Source: Actinomycetota bacterium
GTDB taxonomy: Bacteria; Actinomycetota; Acidimicrobiia; Acidimicrobiales; RAAP-2
DNA length: 6,119 nt
Assembly (NCBI GenBank): GCA_009701115.1
Contig: WLKR01000072.1
Span: 1 to 6,119, forward strand
Direction: 5' to 3'
Part shown: one piece after another, positions 1-5,250 of the stretch
Position numbering within the stretch: the first letter of the stretch is position 1
Layout of the letters: each line of letters begins with the position of its first letter
Program-made: the position numbers and the translations under genes
Notes under the pieces: model-generated
What the model saw: only the letters and a program-made list of their open reading frames with translations
Database searches by the model: none
What the model was told of the DNA's origin: nothing

Positions 1-626
1 CGAAGGCCAAGAAGTTTGGCTTGGCGTCGACACACGTCGATGCTCTCCGGGTTATTGCTGTTGGTCACTCGGCTGGCGGATCGGCCGTTGAGCGTCTCGC
101 CTCATTTGAAACAGCCACCAAAGGCACTAAGTCGACACTGAAGGGTTTCATTGGCCTGGCCGGTGCTTCAATTGGTGCCTGGTCGCAGTCGCTTGCCGCA
201 CCCTTCAATACCATTCCGCAGATGCCCGGACTCTTTGTGACGGGCCAACTCGACAATGTTGTGTCGGTATCCGCAATAGAGAGCGCATACGGATCCCTGA
301 CTAAAAGCCGCCGATTGATTGAGCTCACCAACGCTGGCCACCAGGCCTTCAGTGACCTCTGTCAAATCAATCCCGGTGAAGGTGGCCTCACGGCCCTCGC
401 CCTCGCCTTGAACATCACCATCCCGAGCAATCTCTCAGGACTGGCGTCAGATGGATGTTCGTCACCGGCCGAACCAGTGACTACGAGCTGGCGACCAACG
501 CAGCAGGCCGTTATTGCACAGATCCGGTACATCTTCGGAGCTGACAAGAAGACCACTGCCTTGACGGGTATTAAGACTTCGTTCCCCGCAAGTGTGGCCA
601 TCAATACGACCGCTCCGCTTCCCTAA
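1..626 (+). CDS. Alpha/beta hydrolase, 5'-truncated (C-terminal ~208 residues)
   Basis: The frame is open from the left edge (codons in phase from base 3), so the true start probably lies upstream; the TTG at 21 is not a convincing start. The visible part has the catalytic layout of an alpha/beta hydrolase. There is a nucleophile elbow GHSAGG (GxSxG, Ser codon 69-71), a strand-then-Asp segment GLFVTGQLDN (Asp codon 252-254), and a late NAGHQAF (His codon 339-341). Order and spacing match the Ser-Asp-His triad of dienelactone-hydrolase, chlorophyllase and polyester-hydrolase-like families. Two later cysteines (in DLCQI and DGCSS) could form a disulfide, which would suit an exported enzyme, but any signal peptide would lie outside the window. 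The substrate cannot be assigned. The stop is TAA at 624-626, followed by a convergent tRNA gene. The family is fairly sure; the specific function is unknown. Confidence 0.8.
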   Translation, partial: KAKKFGLASTHVDALRVIAVGHSAGGSAVERLASFETATKGTKSTLKGFIGLAGASIGAWSQSLAAPFNTIPQMPGLFVTGQLDNVVSVSAIESAYGSLTKSRRLIELTNAGHQAFSDLCQINPGEGGLTALALALNITIPSNLSGLASDGCSSPAEPVTTSWRPTQQAVIAQIRYIFGADKKTTALTGIKTSFPASVAINTTAPLP

Positions 627-661
627 AAGGGCCTAGTAGCGGTAAAGCACTACGAAAAAGG

Positions 662-737
662 TGGTGGGCCGCCCGGGTCTCGATCCCGGCACCTTGAGAT
701 TAAAAGTCTCCTGCTCTTCCCGATGAGCTAGCGGCCC
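662..737 (-). tRNA. tRNA-Lys (anticodon UUU)
   Basis: The minus strand folds into a complete 76-nt cloverleaf including an encoded 3' CCA (662-664). The acceptor stem GGGCCGC/GCGGCCC is perfect, with discriminator A at 665. The D arm is GCTC/GAGC with GGG in the loop. The anticodon loop is CTTTTAA, placing TTT at 704-702 (Lys, reads AAA/AAG). The T arm is CCGGG/CCCGG with loop ATCGAGA. Two small oddities are an A at position 54 instead of T, and a G27-A43 mismatch at the top of the anticodon stem. Neither prevents folding, so the gene looks functional. It runs convergently with the hydrolase gene, and no clear hairpin terminator was found downstream of its 3' end. Confidence 0.93.
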
Positions 738-744
738 TTGATAC

Positions 745-750
745 ATCGTA
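745..750 (-). promoter_or_regulatory. Possible -10 box of tRNA-Lys
   Basis: On the minus strand the hexamer TACGAT (TANNNT form) ends 7 nt before the first tRNA base, which would start transcription at about 738. No good -35 match is visible at normal spacing. It is listed because it is the only -10-like hexamer close to the tRNA. Confidence 0.3.
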
Positions 751-833
751 TTTCACTTGGCGGTGGTGAACTTCACTGCATGCTGAAATGAGTTCTGATA
801 ACTAGGTCAGCCGTGCTGAGCGGAGGCCTTCGG

Positions 834-839
834 TAGGCT
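834..839 (+). promoter_or_regulatory. -10 box of the TraR/DksA-like gene (leaderless)
   Basis: TAGGCT fits the actinobacterial TANNNT -10 pattern. It lies exactly 6 nt before the GTG at 846, so the predicted first transcribed base is the G of the start codon. No Shine-Dalgarno sequence precedes the GTG, which agrees with a leaderless mRNA. The -35 region has no clear TTGAC match. Confidence 0.5.
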
Positions 840-845
840 CTTGCC

Positions 846-1049
846 GTGACAATCGAAAATGAGTCCGTCGTAAGTATCGAAGCATTGCTCAGCGAGGTTG
901 ACGTTGCGATGCGTCGACTCGCCGATGGCACGTACCAACTGTGTGCCGTGTGCCAATCCCCCATCGATAGAGATCGGCTTGTTGATAATCCACTCTTAAC
1001 AACGTGCGTTCAGCACCCCCAGCTAAATGAAAGTGACAATCATGAGTAA
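846..1049 (+). CDS. Small TraR/DksA-type zinc-finger protein (67 aa)
   Basis: This is a 67-residue protein. An acidic, probably helical N-terminal half (EALLSEVDVAMRRLADGTY) leads into a zinc-finger motif, C33-AV-C36, then about 17 residues, then C54-VQ-H57. The run LADGTYQLCAVCQSPID followed by RLVDNPLLTTC is the characteristic DksA/TraR C-terminal finger. The fourth ligand position is His rather than the usual Cys, so a C3H site is likely. The protein lacks the long coiled-coil of full DksA, so it would be a short TraR-like form. Family members act in the RNA polymerase secondary channel or as accessory transcription factors; whether this one does is not shown. The start is GTG, chosen because of the -10 box at 834-839 and the good N-terminus. 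Its stop overlaps the acyltransferase start (ATGAGTAA), so the two genes are probably co-transcribed and translationally coupled. Confidence 0.75.
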   Translation: MTIENESVVSIEALLSEVDVAMRRLADGTYQLCAVCQSPIDRDRLVDNPLLTTCVQHPQLNESDNHE

Positions 1050-2250
1050 CGATCAACTGCTCACCGAAGCAACTCCAGAGAATGAGGCCCAGTATTTCCG
1101 CCGCGATATCCAAGGGCTTCGCGCGCTGGCTGTCATTCTGGTCATCTTGGCCCACGCCAAAGTCGCCAATTTCGCCGGTGGCTACATCGGCGTAGACATC
1201 TTTTTTGTGATCAGCGGTTTCGTGATTACCGGGCTCCTCCTTCGCCAGTCTGGACAAAATGTGGTGCGCCAACTCGGCACGTTCTACGCGCGTCGTATTC
1301 GCCGAATCATGCCCGCTGCAACGTTGGTGATTATCGGGACACTGGTAGCGGCCTTCTACTGGATCGGGCCGTTTTCTGCGCAACCACTTTTGGCAGACGC
1401 TCGCTGGGCCTCAGGATTCTGGGCGAACTTCCACTTCATCACTGTTGGAACTGACTACTTCTCCCAGGGCCTACCGCCGTCATTGATTCTGCACTACTGG
1501 TCTCTGGCCGTTGAAGAGCAGTTCTACTTCGTCTTTCCACTCGTCCTCTTCGTCACAGCAGCTCTTTTCGGCCTCCGTCGCCATCGTGTAATTCTGTCCG
1601 TGTTCCTTGGCATTCTCGTGGCCGCATCGGCAATCTGGAGTGCGTACGAAACCACACGCAATCCAGTAGCCGCTTACTACTCCCCGTTCACCCGTTTCTG
1701 GGAACTCGGGTTTGGTGCACTACTCGCCGCCCTACCCCCAACTTTGAAGATCAAGAATGACCGCCAGGTCCAAGTCGGACAGTGGGCCAGCATCGTGATA
1801 ATCCTCGCCGCCGCGACGAAACTCACCGATACCAGCCACGTACCAGGCGTGCTGACGTGGTGGGCCGTGGCTCCAGCCGGATTCCTTCTGTGGACTGGCG
1901 GCTCGACGTCTCTGGCTTTTCCGAGTGGCTGGTTCTCGAAGCAACCACTTCGCTACATCGGTGACATCTCCTACTCCCTCTACCTCTTTCACTTCGCGTG
2001 GCTGAATATTCCTGTTCAGTACGTTCTGTTGAAGTACGGCGAGACCAACAACTTGTCCGTACGTTCACGGGTCGAACAAATTGTCGGTGCACTGATTTGC
2101 GCCGCATTGTCCTACGAGTTCTTTGAGAACCCGATTCGTCGCTCCAAGGTGCTTGACCGCCGTCCGTGGCTCACCGGCCTCCTCGGTGCCGGACTCATTG
2201 GACTGGTCTGGCTGTCGGCCTGGTTGATTCAGACGTATTGGACGCTGTAA
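1042..2250 (+). CDS. OafA/YrhL-like membrane acyltransferase (acyltransferase family 3)
   Basis: This is a 402-aa polytopic membrane protein that transfers acyl groups, typically acetyl, to envelope or extracellular glycans. Family marks run in order. YFRRDIQGLRALAV precedes the first membrane segment, and the catalytic-type His is in ILAHAKV (H38). Then come GGYIGVDIFFVISGF (to residue 60), FYARRIRRIMPA (81-92), YWSLAVEEQFYFVFP (152 on) and GDISYSLYLFHF (307-318). About ten to eleven hydrophobic segments are visible, and the protein ends straight after the last one (WLIQTYWTL). Related fused enzymes are usually 600-700 aa and carry an extracytoplasmic SGNH domain at this point; here it is absent, but an exported SGNH protein is encoded at 5226. 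I chose ATG 1042 because it gives the coupled ATGAGTAA overlap and has GAAAG 8 nt upstream; an in-frame ATG at 1027 would add five residues. The acceptor substrate is unknown. Confidence 0.88.
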   Translation: MSNDQLLTEATPENEAQYFRRDIQGLRALAVILVILAHAKVANFAGGYIGVDIFFVISGFVITGLLLRQSGQNVVRQLGTFYARRIRRIMPAATLVIIGTLVAAFYWIGPFSAQPLLADARWASGFWANFHFITVGTDYFSQGLPPSLILHYWSLAVEEQFYFVFPLVLFVTAALFGLRRHRVILSVFLGILVAASAIWSAYETTRNPVAAYYSPFTRFWELGFGALLAALPPTLKIKNDRQVQVGQWASIVIILAAATKLTDTSHVPGVLTWWAVAPAGFLLWTGGSTSLAFPSGWFSKQPLRYIGDISYSLYLFHFAWLNIPVQYVLLKYGETNNLSVRSRVEQIVGALICAALSYEFFENPIRRSKVLDRRPWLTGLLGAGLIGLVWLSAWLIQTYWTL

Positions 2251-2259
2251 CTGGAATTG

Positions 2260-2294
2260 AAAAATGCCCCGGTGCATCGCACCGGGGCATTTTT
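2260..2294. terminator. Bidirectional intrinsic terminator between acyltransferase and sodN
   Basis: A perfect inverted repeat has 16-nt arms (AAAAATGCCCCGGTGC and its complement) around a 3-nt ATC loop. The GC-rich core is flanked by an A-run on the left and a T-run on the right, so it works as a stem followed by U5 on either strand. It lies 9 nt after the acyltransferase stop and 9 nt beyond the sodN stop, exactly where convergent genes need shared termination. Confidence 0.93.
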
Positions 2295-2303
2295 CGTAAG
2301 TAC

Positions 2304-2714
2304 TTACTTCTTGGTGGCCCAGAAGATCTCGGCAATCGCGTCGATTTCGCTCAAGAGGCGATCGGCCACGGCAACGTCATTGGTCTTCTTAGCTTCGCCA
2401 GCACTCTTGGTGGCCTTCCAGAAGAGGTCGTGCAGGGTGGGGTGTGCTTCGAGGTGCTCGGGCTTGAAGTAGTCGGTCCAGAGAACCCAGAGGTGGTGCT
2501 TGACCAGTTCGGCACGCTCTTCCTTGATTCCGGTAGCGCGGACCTTGAAGTCGGCGTCGCTACTGGTGGCGTACTTTTCCATGCAGGCCTTAACTGATTG
2601 GGCCTCAAGCTTGGCCTGAGCGGGGTCGTAGACGCCGCAAGGCAGATCGCAGTGAGCCGAAACGGCAGTGGCGGTGCCGTCAAAGGCGGCGGTAATGCGC
2701 TGAAAGACGTTCAT
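2304..2714 (-). CDS. sodN: Nickel superoxide dismutase precursor (SodN)
   Basis: SodN converts superoxide to oxygen and hydrogen peroxide with a nickel centre. The 136-aa precursor has a 20-residue leader ending VSA, then the mature N-terminus HCDLPCGVYDP. This is the nickel hook: His1, Cys2 and Cys6 bind nickel, with Tyr9 next to the site (H21, C22, C26 and Y29 of the precursor). The remaining sequence (KACMEKYA, RAELVKHHLWVLWTDYFKPEHLEAHPTLHDLFW) is typical of the helical-bundle subunit. The mature length of 116 residues agrees with about 117 in Streptomyces. The ATG at 2714 is preceded by a good Shine-Dalgarno sequence (AAAGGGAG, 4-nt spacer). The frame stays open further upstream to a distant ATG, but that extension runs antisense through sodX and is not real. 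The divergent sodX is the expected leader peptidase. Confidence 0.96.
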   Translation of the reverse strand: MNVFQRITAAFDGTATAVSAHCDLPCGVYDPAQAKLEAQSVKACMEKYATSSDADFKVRATGIKEERAELVKHHLWVLWTDYFKPEHLEAHPTLHDLFWKATKSAGEAKKTNDVAVADRLLSEIDAIAEIFWATKK

Positions 2715-2718
2715 GAGT

Positions 2719-2726
2719 CTCCCTTT
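2719..2726 (-). promoter_or_regulatory. Ribosome binding site of sodN
   Basis: AAAGGGAG on the minus strand lies 4 nt before ATG 2714. It is the clearest Shine-Dalgarno sequence in the window. It fixes the sodN start and rejects the much longer open frame, and it contrasts with the neighbouring genes that appear leaderless. Confidence 0.8.
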
Positions 2727-2735
2727 CCAAGAAAT

Positions 2736-2754
2736 GTCGACCGGGTAGGCCGAC
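2736..2754 (-). promoter_or_regulatory. Inverted repeat in the sodN leader / sodX upstream region
   Basis: The arms GTCGACC and GGCCGAC surround a 5-nt spacer. As DNA there is one mismatch. In sodN-sense RNA that position becomes a G-U pair, giving a continuous 7-bp hairpin just upstream of the Shine-Dalgarno sequence. It could be an operator in the sodN-sodX intergenic region or a leader hairpin. Chance is possible at this size. Confidence 0.3.
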
Positions 2755-2768
2755 GCGTTGTTGTGCTT

Positions 2769-2775
2769 TAGGTTA
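2769..2775. promoter_or_regulatory. Candidate overlapping divergent -10 boxes for sodX (+) and sodN (-)
   Basis: TAGGTT (2769-2774, plus strand) lies 7 nt before the sodX ATG at 2782, giving a nearly leaderless start. The complementary strand reads TAACCT at 2775-2770, also of TANNNT form, which would give sodN a leader of about 49 nt. No convincing -35 boxes are visible for either. If both are real, polymerase could occupy only one at a time. Confidence 0.3.
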
Positions 2776-2781
2776 GCGACC

Positions 2782-3120
2782 ATGCTGGTTCGTGCTCTCG
2801 CCGCGTTACTCCGCCCCGTCATGCGGCGAATAGTCGTTGACGGCGTCTCGATGATTCCCACGTATCGGCCGGGGGAGTACGTCTGGGCTCTGAGGCGCTG
2901 GCGACCATTGCGGGCCGAAATGGTGGTCGTGGTGGCCCTTCCGGGCGAGAGTTCTCGAGAGATCATGAAGCGGGTCGAATCGGTCACTGGCGATACGGCG
3001 TGGCTGACCGGAGACAATGGCGATGCCTCGACGGACTCACGTTCGTTCGGGGCCGTAACCAACAGGGCCATTACATGGATGGTCTACCCCCAACGCCCGG
3101 CTATTCCACTTTCGACGTGA
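2782..3120 (+). CDS. sodX: Nickel-type superoxide dismutase maturation protease (S26 family)
   Basis: This is a 112-aa signal-peptidase-like (S26) enzyme expected to remove the SodN leader and expose the nickel-binding His1. The S26 boxes are present. VDGVSMIPTYRPGEYV carries the catalytic Ser23, REIMKRVESV carries the catalytic Lys63, and LTGDNGDASTDSRSFGAV (75-92) is the conserved GDN...S.DSR.FG box. The N-terminus is short, with no clear membrane helix (LVRALAALLRPVMRR), consistent with a soluble cytoplasmic peptidase. The gene is divergent from sodN across 67 bp, the usual arrangement for this pair. I used ATG 2782 because the TAGGTT -10 candidate precedes it by 7 nt; a TTG at 2758 in the same frame has no support. 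The symbol sodX rests on the motifs plus the neighbouring sodN. Confidence 0.92.
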   Translation: MLVRALAALLRPVMRRIVVDGVSMIPTYRPGEYVWALRRWRPLRAEMVVVVALPGESSREIMKRVESVTGDTAWLTGDNGDASTDSRSFGAVTNRAITWMVYPQRPAIPLST

Positions 3121-3122
3121 AC

Positions 3123-3139
3123 CTCCTACGCTGTAGGGG
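3123..3139 (+). promoter_or_regulatory. Leaderless promoter with small palindrome at the XRE gene
   Basis: The -10 box TACGCT (3127-3132) ends exactly 6 nt before GTG 3139, so transcription should begin at the start codon. The box is embedded in the inverted repeat CCTAC-GCT-GTAGG (3125-3137), extendable by a G-T and a C-G pair to 3123-3139. A palindrome over the -10 box of a gene encoding an HTH protein suggests a self-operator. There is no clear -35 match and no Shine-Dalgarno sequence. Confidence 0.45.
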
Positions 3140-3498
3140 TGAGTGAAAATCGAGAGGGACTTGGTGGATTTATCCACGAGCACCGTGCCAAGGCGCAGAT
3201 ATCACTTCGCAAGCTCGGCGAACTCGCTGGGGTGTCCAATGTCTATCTTTCCCAGATTGAGGCCAACCTTCGCCGCCCGAGTGCCGACATCCTCCAACGA
3301 ATCGCCAAGGGTCTCCAGATCTCCGCTGAATCGCTCTACGTCCAAGCGGGGATATTGGACGAGGAGCGCCAGGGTTCCACAGAGGTGAGTATCCAATCTG
3401 ACGCCCGTCTCACTGAATCACAGCGTCAAGCACTACTCACAATTCTTCGCAGCTTTCTGGCCGATAATGCCCCCGCTGCGAAAGATGAGACGGCGTAA
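3139..3498 (+). CDS. XRE-family helix-turn-helix transcriptional regulator
   Basis: This 119-aa protein carries a Cro/C1-type HTH at residues 9-67: FIHEHRAKAQISLRKLGELAGVS, then NVYLSQIEANLRRPSADIL and QRIAKGLQISAESLYVQAGIL. Helix 2 is at about 23-30 and the recognition helix at about 33-42. The C-terminal part (RLTESQRQALLTILRSFLAD) is a short helix that probably mediates oligomerisation, followed by an acidic, Ala-rich tail. The sequence style matches a conserved actinobacterial group of one-domain XRE regulators that includes, from memory, M. tuberculosis Rv0474. The start is GTG, supported by the TACGCT box 6 nt upstream. The gene begins 18 bp after sodX, and its TAA shares one base with the mshA ATG (TAATG). 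The target genes are unknown; the small palindrome at its own promoter is a candidate site. Confidence 0.85.
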   Translation: MSENREGLGGFIHEHRAKAQISLRKLGELAGVSNVYLSQIEANLRRPSADILQRIAKGLQISAESLYVQAGILDEERQGSTEVSIQSDARLTESQRQALLTILRSFLADNAPAAKDETA

Positions 3499-4718
3499 TG
3501 GCTCGTCTCGCCGTTCTCTCGTACCACACCTCGCCGTTGGCGCAGCCGGGGACTGGTGATGGCGGTGGGATGAATGTCTACGTTCGTGAAATGGGAGCGG
3601 CGTTAGCTCGCCAAGGTCACTCCGTCGATATCTACACCCGACGCGACAGTCCCACTCAGCGCGATCAGGTCCAAGTGGAGCCGGGCCTGACCGTGCATCA
3701 CGTCACGGCGGGCCCAACGACTTCGCTCCCAATGGGTGAACTACGACTGTGGGTTGATGACTTTGCTCGTTCCGTTGGAGTCTTGATGGGCTGCAATGCC
3801 AAGCCCGACATCTTGCACGCGAACTACTGGCTTAGTGGCATTGCTGGTCACTGGTTGAAGCACGAACTGGATATTCCTCTCGTGATGACGTTCCACACGC
3901 TGGACCGCGTCAAGGCGCTGACGTTTGGCGAGCCTTCGAGCGAACGGGCGACCGATGAAGAGCGCATCATGGCCTGTTCGGACGCCGTATTGGCTAGCTG
4001 CGATATTGAGGCGCAACAAATCGTCGACTTCTACGACGCCAATCCTGCACGTGTCCATATCGTTCCGCTCGGTGTCGAGCACGCATTCTTTTCACCAGGC
4101 AATAAGACAGAGGCACGACGGGCACTTGGCATGCCTACTGATGAAGCGCTCATGCTCTTTGCGGGCCGTATTCAAGATCTCAAGGGCGTCGACCTCGCCC
4201 TCGAAGCCTTTATTGAAGTTCGTCGGCGAAATGGCAAGGGCCATTTGGCAATTGTTGGGGGCCCGAGCGGGCCGAACGGTCGCGAGACTCTGGACCGCGT
4301 CCAACGCCGCATCGCCGAGGCGGGCGTTATCGAATCGGTATCACTCGTGGCCCCACAGACTCACCAGTTGCTCTCGTCGTGGTTTCGCGCGGCGGACCTG
4401 ACACTGGTTCCTTCCTTGGCGGAAAGCTTTGGTCTCGTGGCACTGGAGTCGGCGGCGTGCGGAACGCCAGTGGTGGCCTCCGCAGTAGGTGGGCTGCTTA
4501 CCCTTATCACGCCTGGTCAAAATGGCCTGCTCTTAGCGTCGCGGGAGCCGAAGGACTGGGCTGATGCAATTGAGCGAGTCTTGGACCCCGCCGTGGGGGC
4601 CGGCATGGCCCAAGCCAGCGCCACGATGGCCCGGCAGTACACCTGGCGCCACACGGCCGAAGCGATCTCCGATCTAGTGCACCGACTGCAGTCGGGTGCC
4701 CTGCTGCTCTGTCCCTGA
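3498..4718 (+). CDS. mshA: D-inositol-3-phosphate glycosyltransferase, mycothiol pathway (MshA-like, GT4)
   Basis: MshA transfers N-acetylglucosamine from UDP-GlcNAc to 1D-inositol 3-phosphate, the first step of mycothiol synthesis. This 406-aa protein has the GT-B layout and MshA-style motifs. YHTSPLAQPGTGDGGGMNVYV (9-29) is the N-terminal substrate loop; LHANYWLSG follows with H107, then TFHTLDRVKAL with H133. In the C-terminal half are FAGRIQDLKGVD (G223-K229), and PSLAESFGLVALESAACGTPVV, which contains the GT4 E-x7-E motif (E309, E317). The length is slightly shorter than many MshA proteins, at the C-terminus. TAATG and TGATG overlaps join it to the XRE gene and the YbjN gene. From memory, the mshA-YbjN order also occurs in M. 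tuberculosis (Rv0486-Rv0487), which favours MshA over other GT4 enzymes such as sucrose-phosphate synthase. Inositol phosphate specificity is inferred. Confidence 0.83.
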   Translation: MARLAVLSYHTSPLAQPGTGDGGGMNVYVREMGAALARQGHSVDIYTRRDSPTQRDQVQVEPGLTVHHVTAGPTTSLPMGELRLWVDDFARSVGVLMGCNAKPDILHANYWLSGIAGHWLKHELDIPLVMTFHTLDRVKALTFGEPSSERATDEERIMACSDAVLASCDIEAQQIVDFYDANPARVHIVPLGVEHAFFSPGNKTEARRALGMPTDEALMLFAGRIQDLKGVDLALEAFIEVRRRNGKGHLAIVGGPSGPNGRETLDRVQRRIAEAGVIESVSLVAPQTHQLLSSWFRAADLTLVPSLAESFGLVALESAACGTPVVASAVGGLLTLITPGQNGLLLASREPKDWADAIERVLDPAVGAGMAQASATMARQYTWRHTAEAISDLVHRLQSGALLLCP

Positions 4719-5218
4719 TGAGCTCGACGCCCATCACTGACGCGGTGGCCGCGGAGACCTTTGCTCAGCTTCTTGATGCGTGGGCGCAACTATTACTTGA
4801 CGAAGAGTTACTGCTGGCCGTTGAGTCGGGCCTCTCATCTGATGGCAAGCGGCAGTGGCTCCTTCGCTTTGCCGGCGAAGAGAAGCAGTTCGTCGCCATC
4901 TGGATGACGCTCCGCCAGCGAACGGTCTACGTTGAGATCGAACTGATGCCACCGCCCGAAGAGAACGTGTCGGAAGTCTTGACGATAGCGATGACTAAGA
5001 ACTTCGATCTCTTTCCGCTTCATCTCGCGATTGGCCCCGACAACGGTATGTATTTGGTGATGCGATTTCCTGTGGGCGACGCATCTAACGGACTATTTGA
5101 CGAAATTAGCGGGGCTGCTCTGCGCTACGTCGATGAACTCTTCCCCACGTTGATGGCTCGCGGATACGCGTCGGCCTATCGTCGCCGTGTACAGGCAAGG
5201 CCCAAACGGTCCCTATAA
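4718..5218 (+). CDS. YbjN domain-containing protein
   Basis: This is a 166-aa cytoplasmic protein with no signal peptide or membrane segment. Recognisable parts are KRQWLLRFAGEEKQFVAIWMTLRQRTVYVEIELMPPPEENVSEVL, then TKNFDLFPLHLAIGPDNGMYLVMRFPV, and a helical end RYVDELFPTLMARGYAS with a basic tail (RRRVQARPKRSL). This pattern belongs to the actinobacterial YbjN family, whose fold resembles type III secretion chaperones. YbjN proteins have been linked to stress and motility regulation in enterobacteria, but the biochemical role of the actinobacterial group is not established. The ATG shares one base with the mshA TGA (TGATG), and the same neighbour pair occurs in mycobacteria, so a role connected with mycothiol or redox state is plausible but inferred. 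Its stop TAA (5216-5218) lies inside the -10 box of the next gene. Confidence 0.85.
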   Translation: MSSTPITDAVAAETFAQLLDAWAQLLLDEELLLAVESGLSSDGKRQWLLRFAGEEKQFVAIWMTLRQRTVYVEIELMPPPEENVSEVLTIAMTKNFDLFPLHLAIGPDNGMYLVMRFPVGDASNGLFDEISGAALRYVDELFPTLMARGYASAYRRRVQARPKRSL

Positions 5219-5219
5219 T
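5214..5219 (+). promoter_or_regulatory. -10 box (consensus TATAAT) of the SGNH gene, leaderless
   Basis: A perfect TATAAT overlaps the YbjN stop codon and ends 6 nt before ATG 5226, so the predicted first base is the A of the start codon. No Shine-Dalgarno sequence is present. The -35 region is weak (TGTACA at 5188-5193 is too far at 20 nt). The SGNH gene thus probably forms its own transcription unit. Confidence 0.6.
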
Positions 5220-5250
5220 TGAACTATGGAACGAAATTCCATAGTTCAAT
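5218..5250. repeat. Perfect 14-bp-arm inverted repeat over the SGNH start codon
   Basis: The left arm ATTGAACTATGGAA (5218-5231), loop CGAAA and right arm TTCCATAGTTCAAT (5237-5250) form a perfect palindrome. With one bulged A it extends outward by a further five pairs, one of them G-T, towards 5212 and 5255. It covers the end of the TATAAT box, the predicted transcription start, and codons 1-8 of the SGNH gene. It may be an operator for a dimeric repressor or an RNA hairpin hiding the AUG. No typical terminator T-run follows directly. Confidence 0.85.

Noticed and set aside
621..655. Short inverted repeats (CCCT/AGGG and GTAG/CTAC) between the hydrolase stop and the tRNA as a terminator.
   Set aside because: Stems are only 4 bp and no T-run follows in either direction.
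1027..1041. Upstream ATG for the acyltransferase, adding five residues.
   Set aside because: No Shine-Dalgarno sequence before it; the 1042 ATG has GAAAG upstream and a coupled overlap. It cannot be fully excluded.
889..1383. Minus-strand open frame of 164 codons opposite the TraR-like and acyltransferase genes.
   Set aside because: It has no recognisable domain, and the opposite strand carries clear family motifs; it is a shadow of real genes.
2166..2597. Plus-strand open frame crossing the terminator into sodN.
   Set aside because: It runs through the hairpin terminator and antisense to sodN with no known motif.
2758..2781. TTG start at 2758 for sodX.
   Set aside because: No ribosome binding site or correctly placed -10 box; ATG 2782 has both a usual length and a -10 candidate.
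2715..3071. N-terminal extension of the sodN frame on the minus strand to a distant ATG, giving 255 residues.
   Set aside because: The extension runs antisense through sodX, lacks SodN-like sequence, and the start at 2714 has a strong Shine-Dalgarno sequence and a normal leader length.
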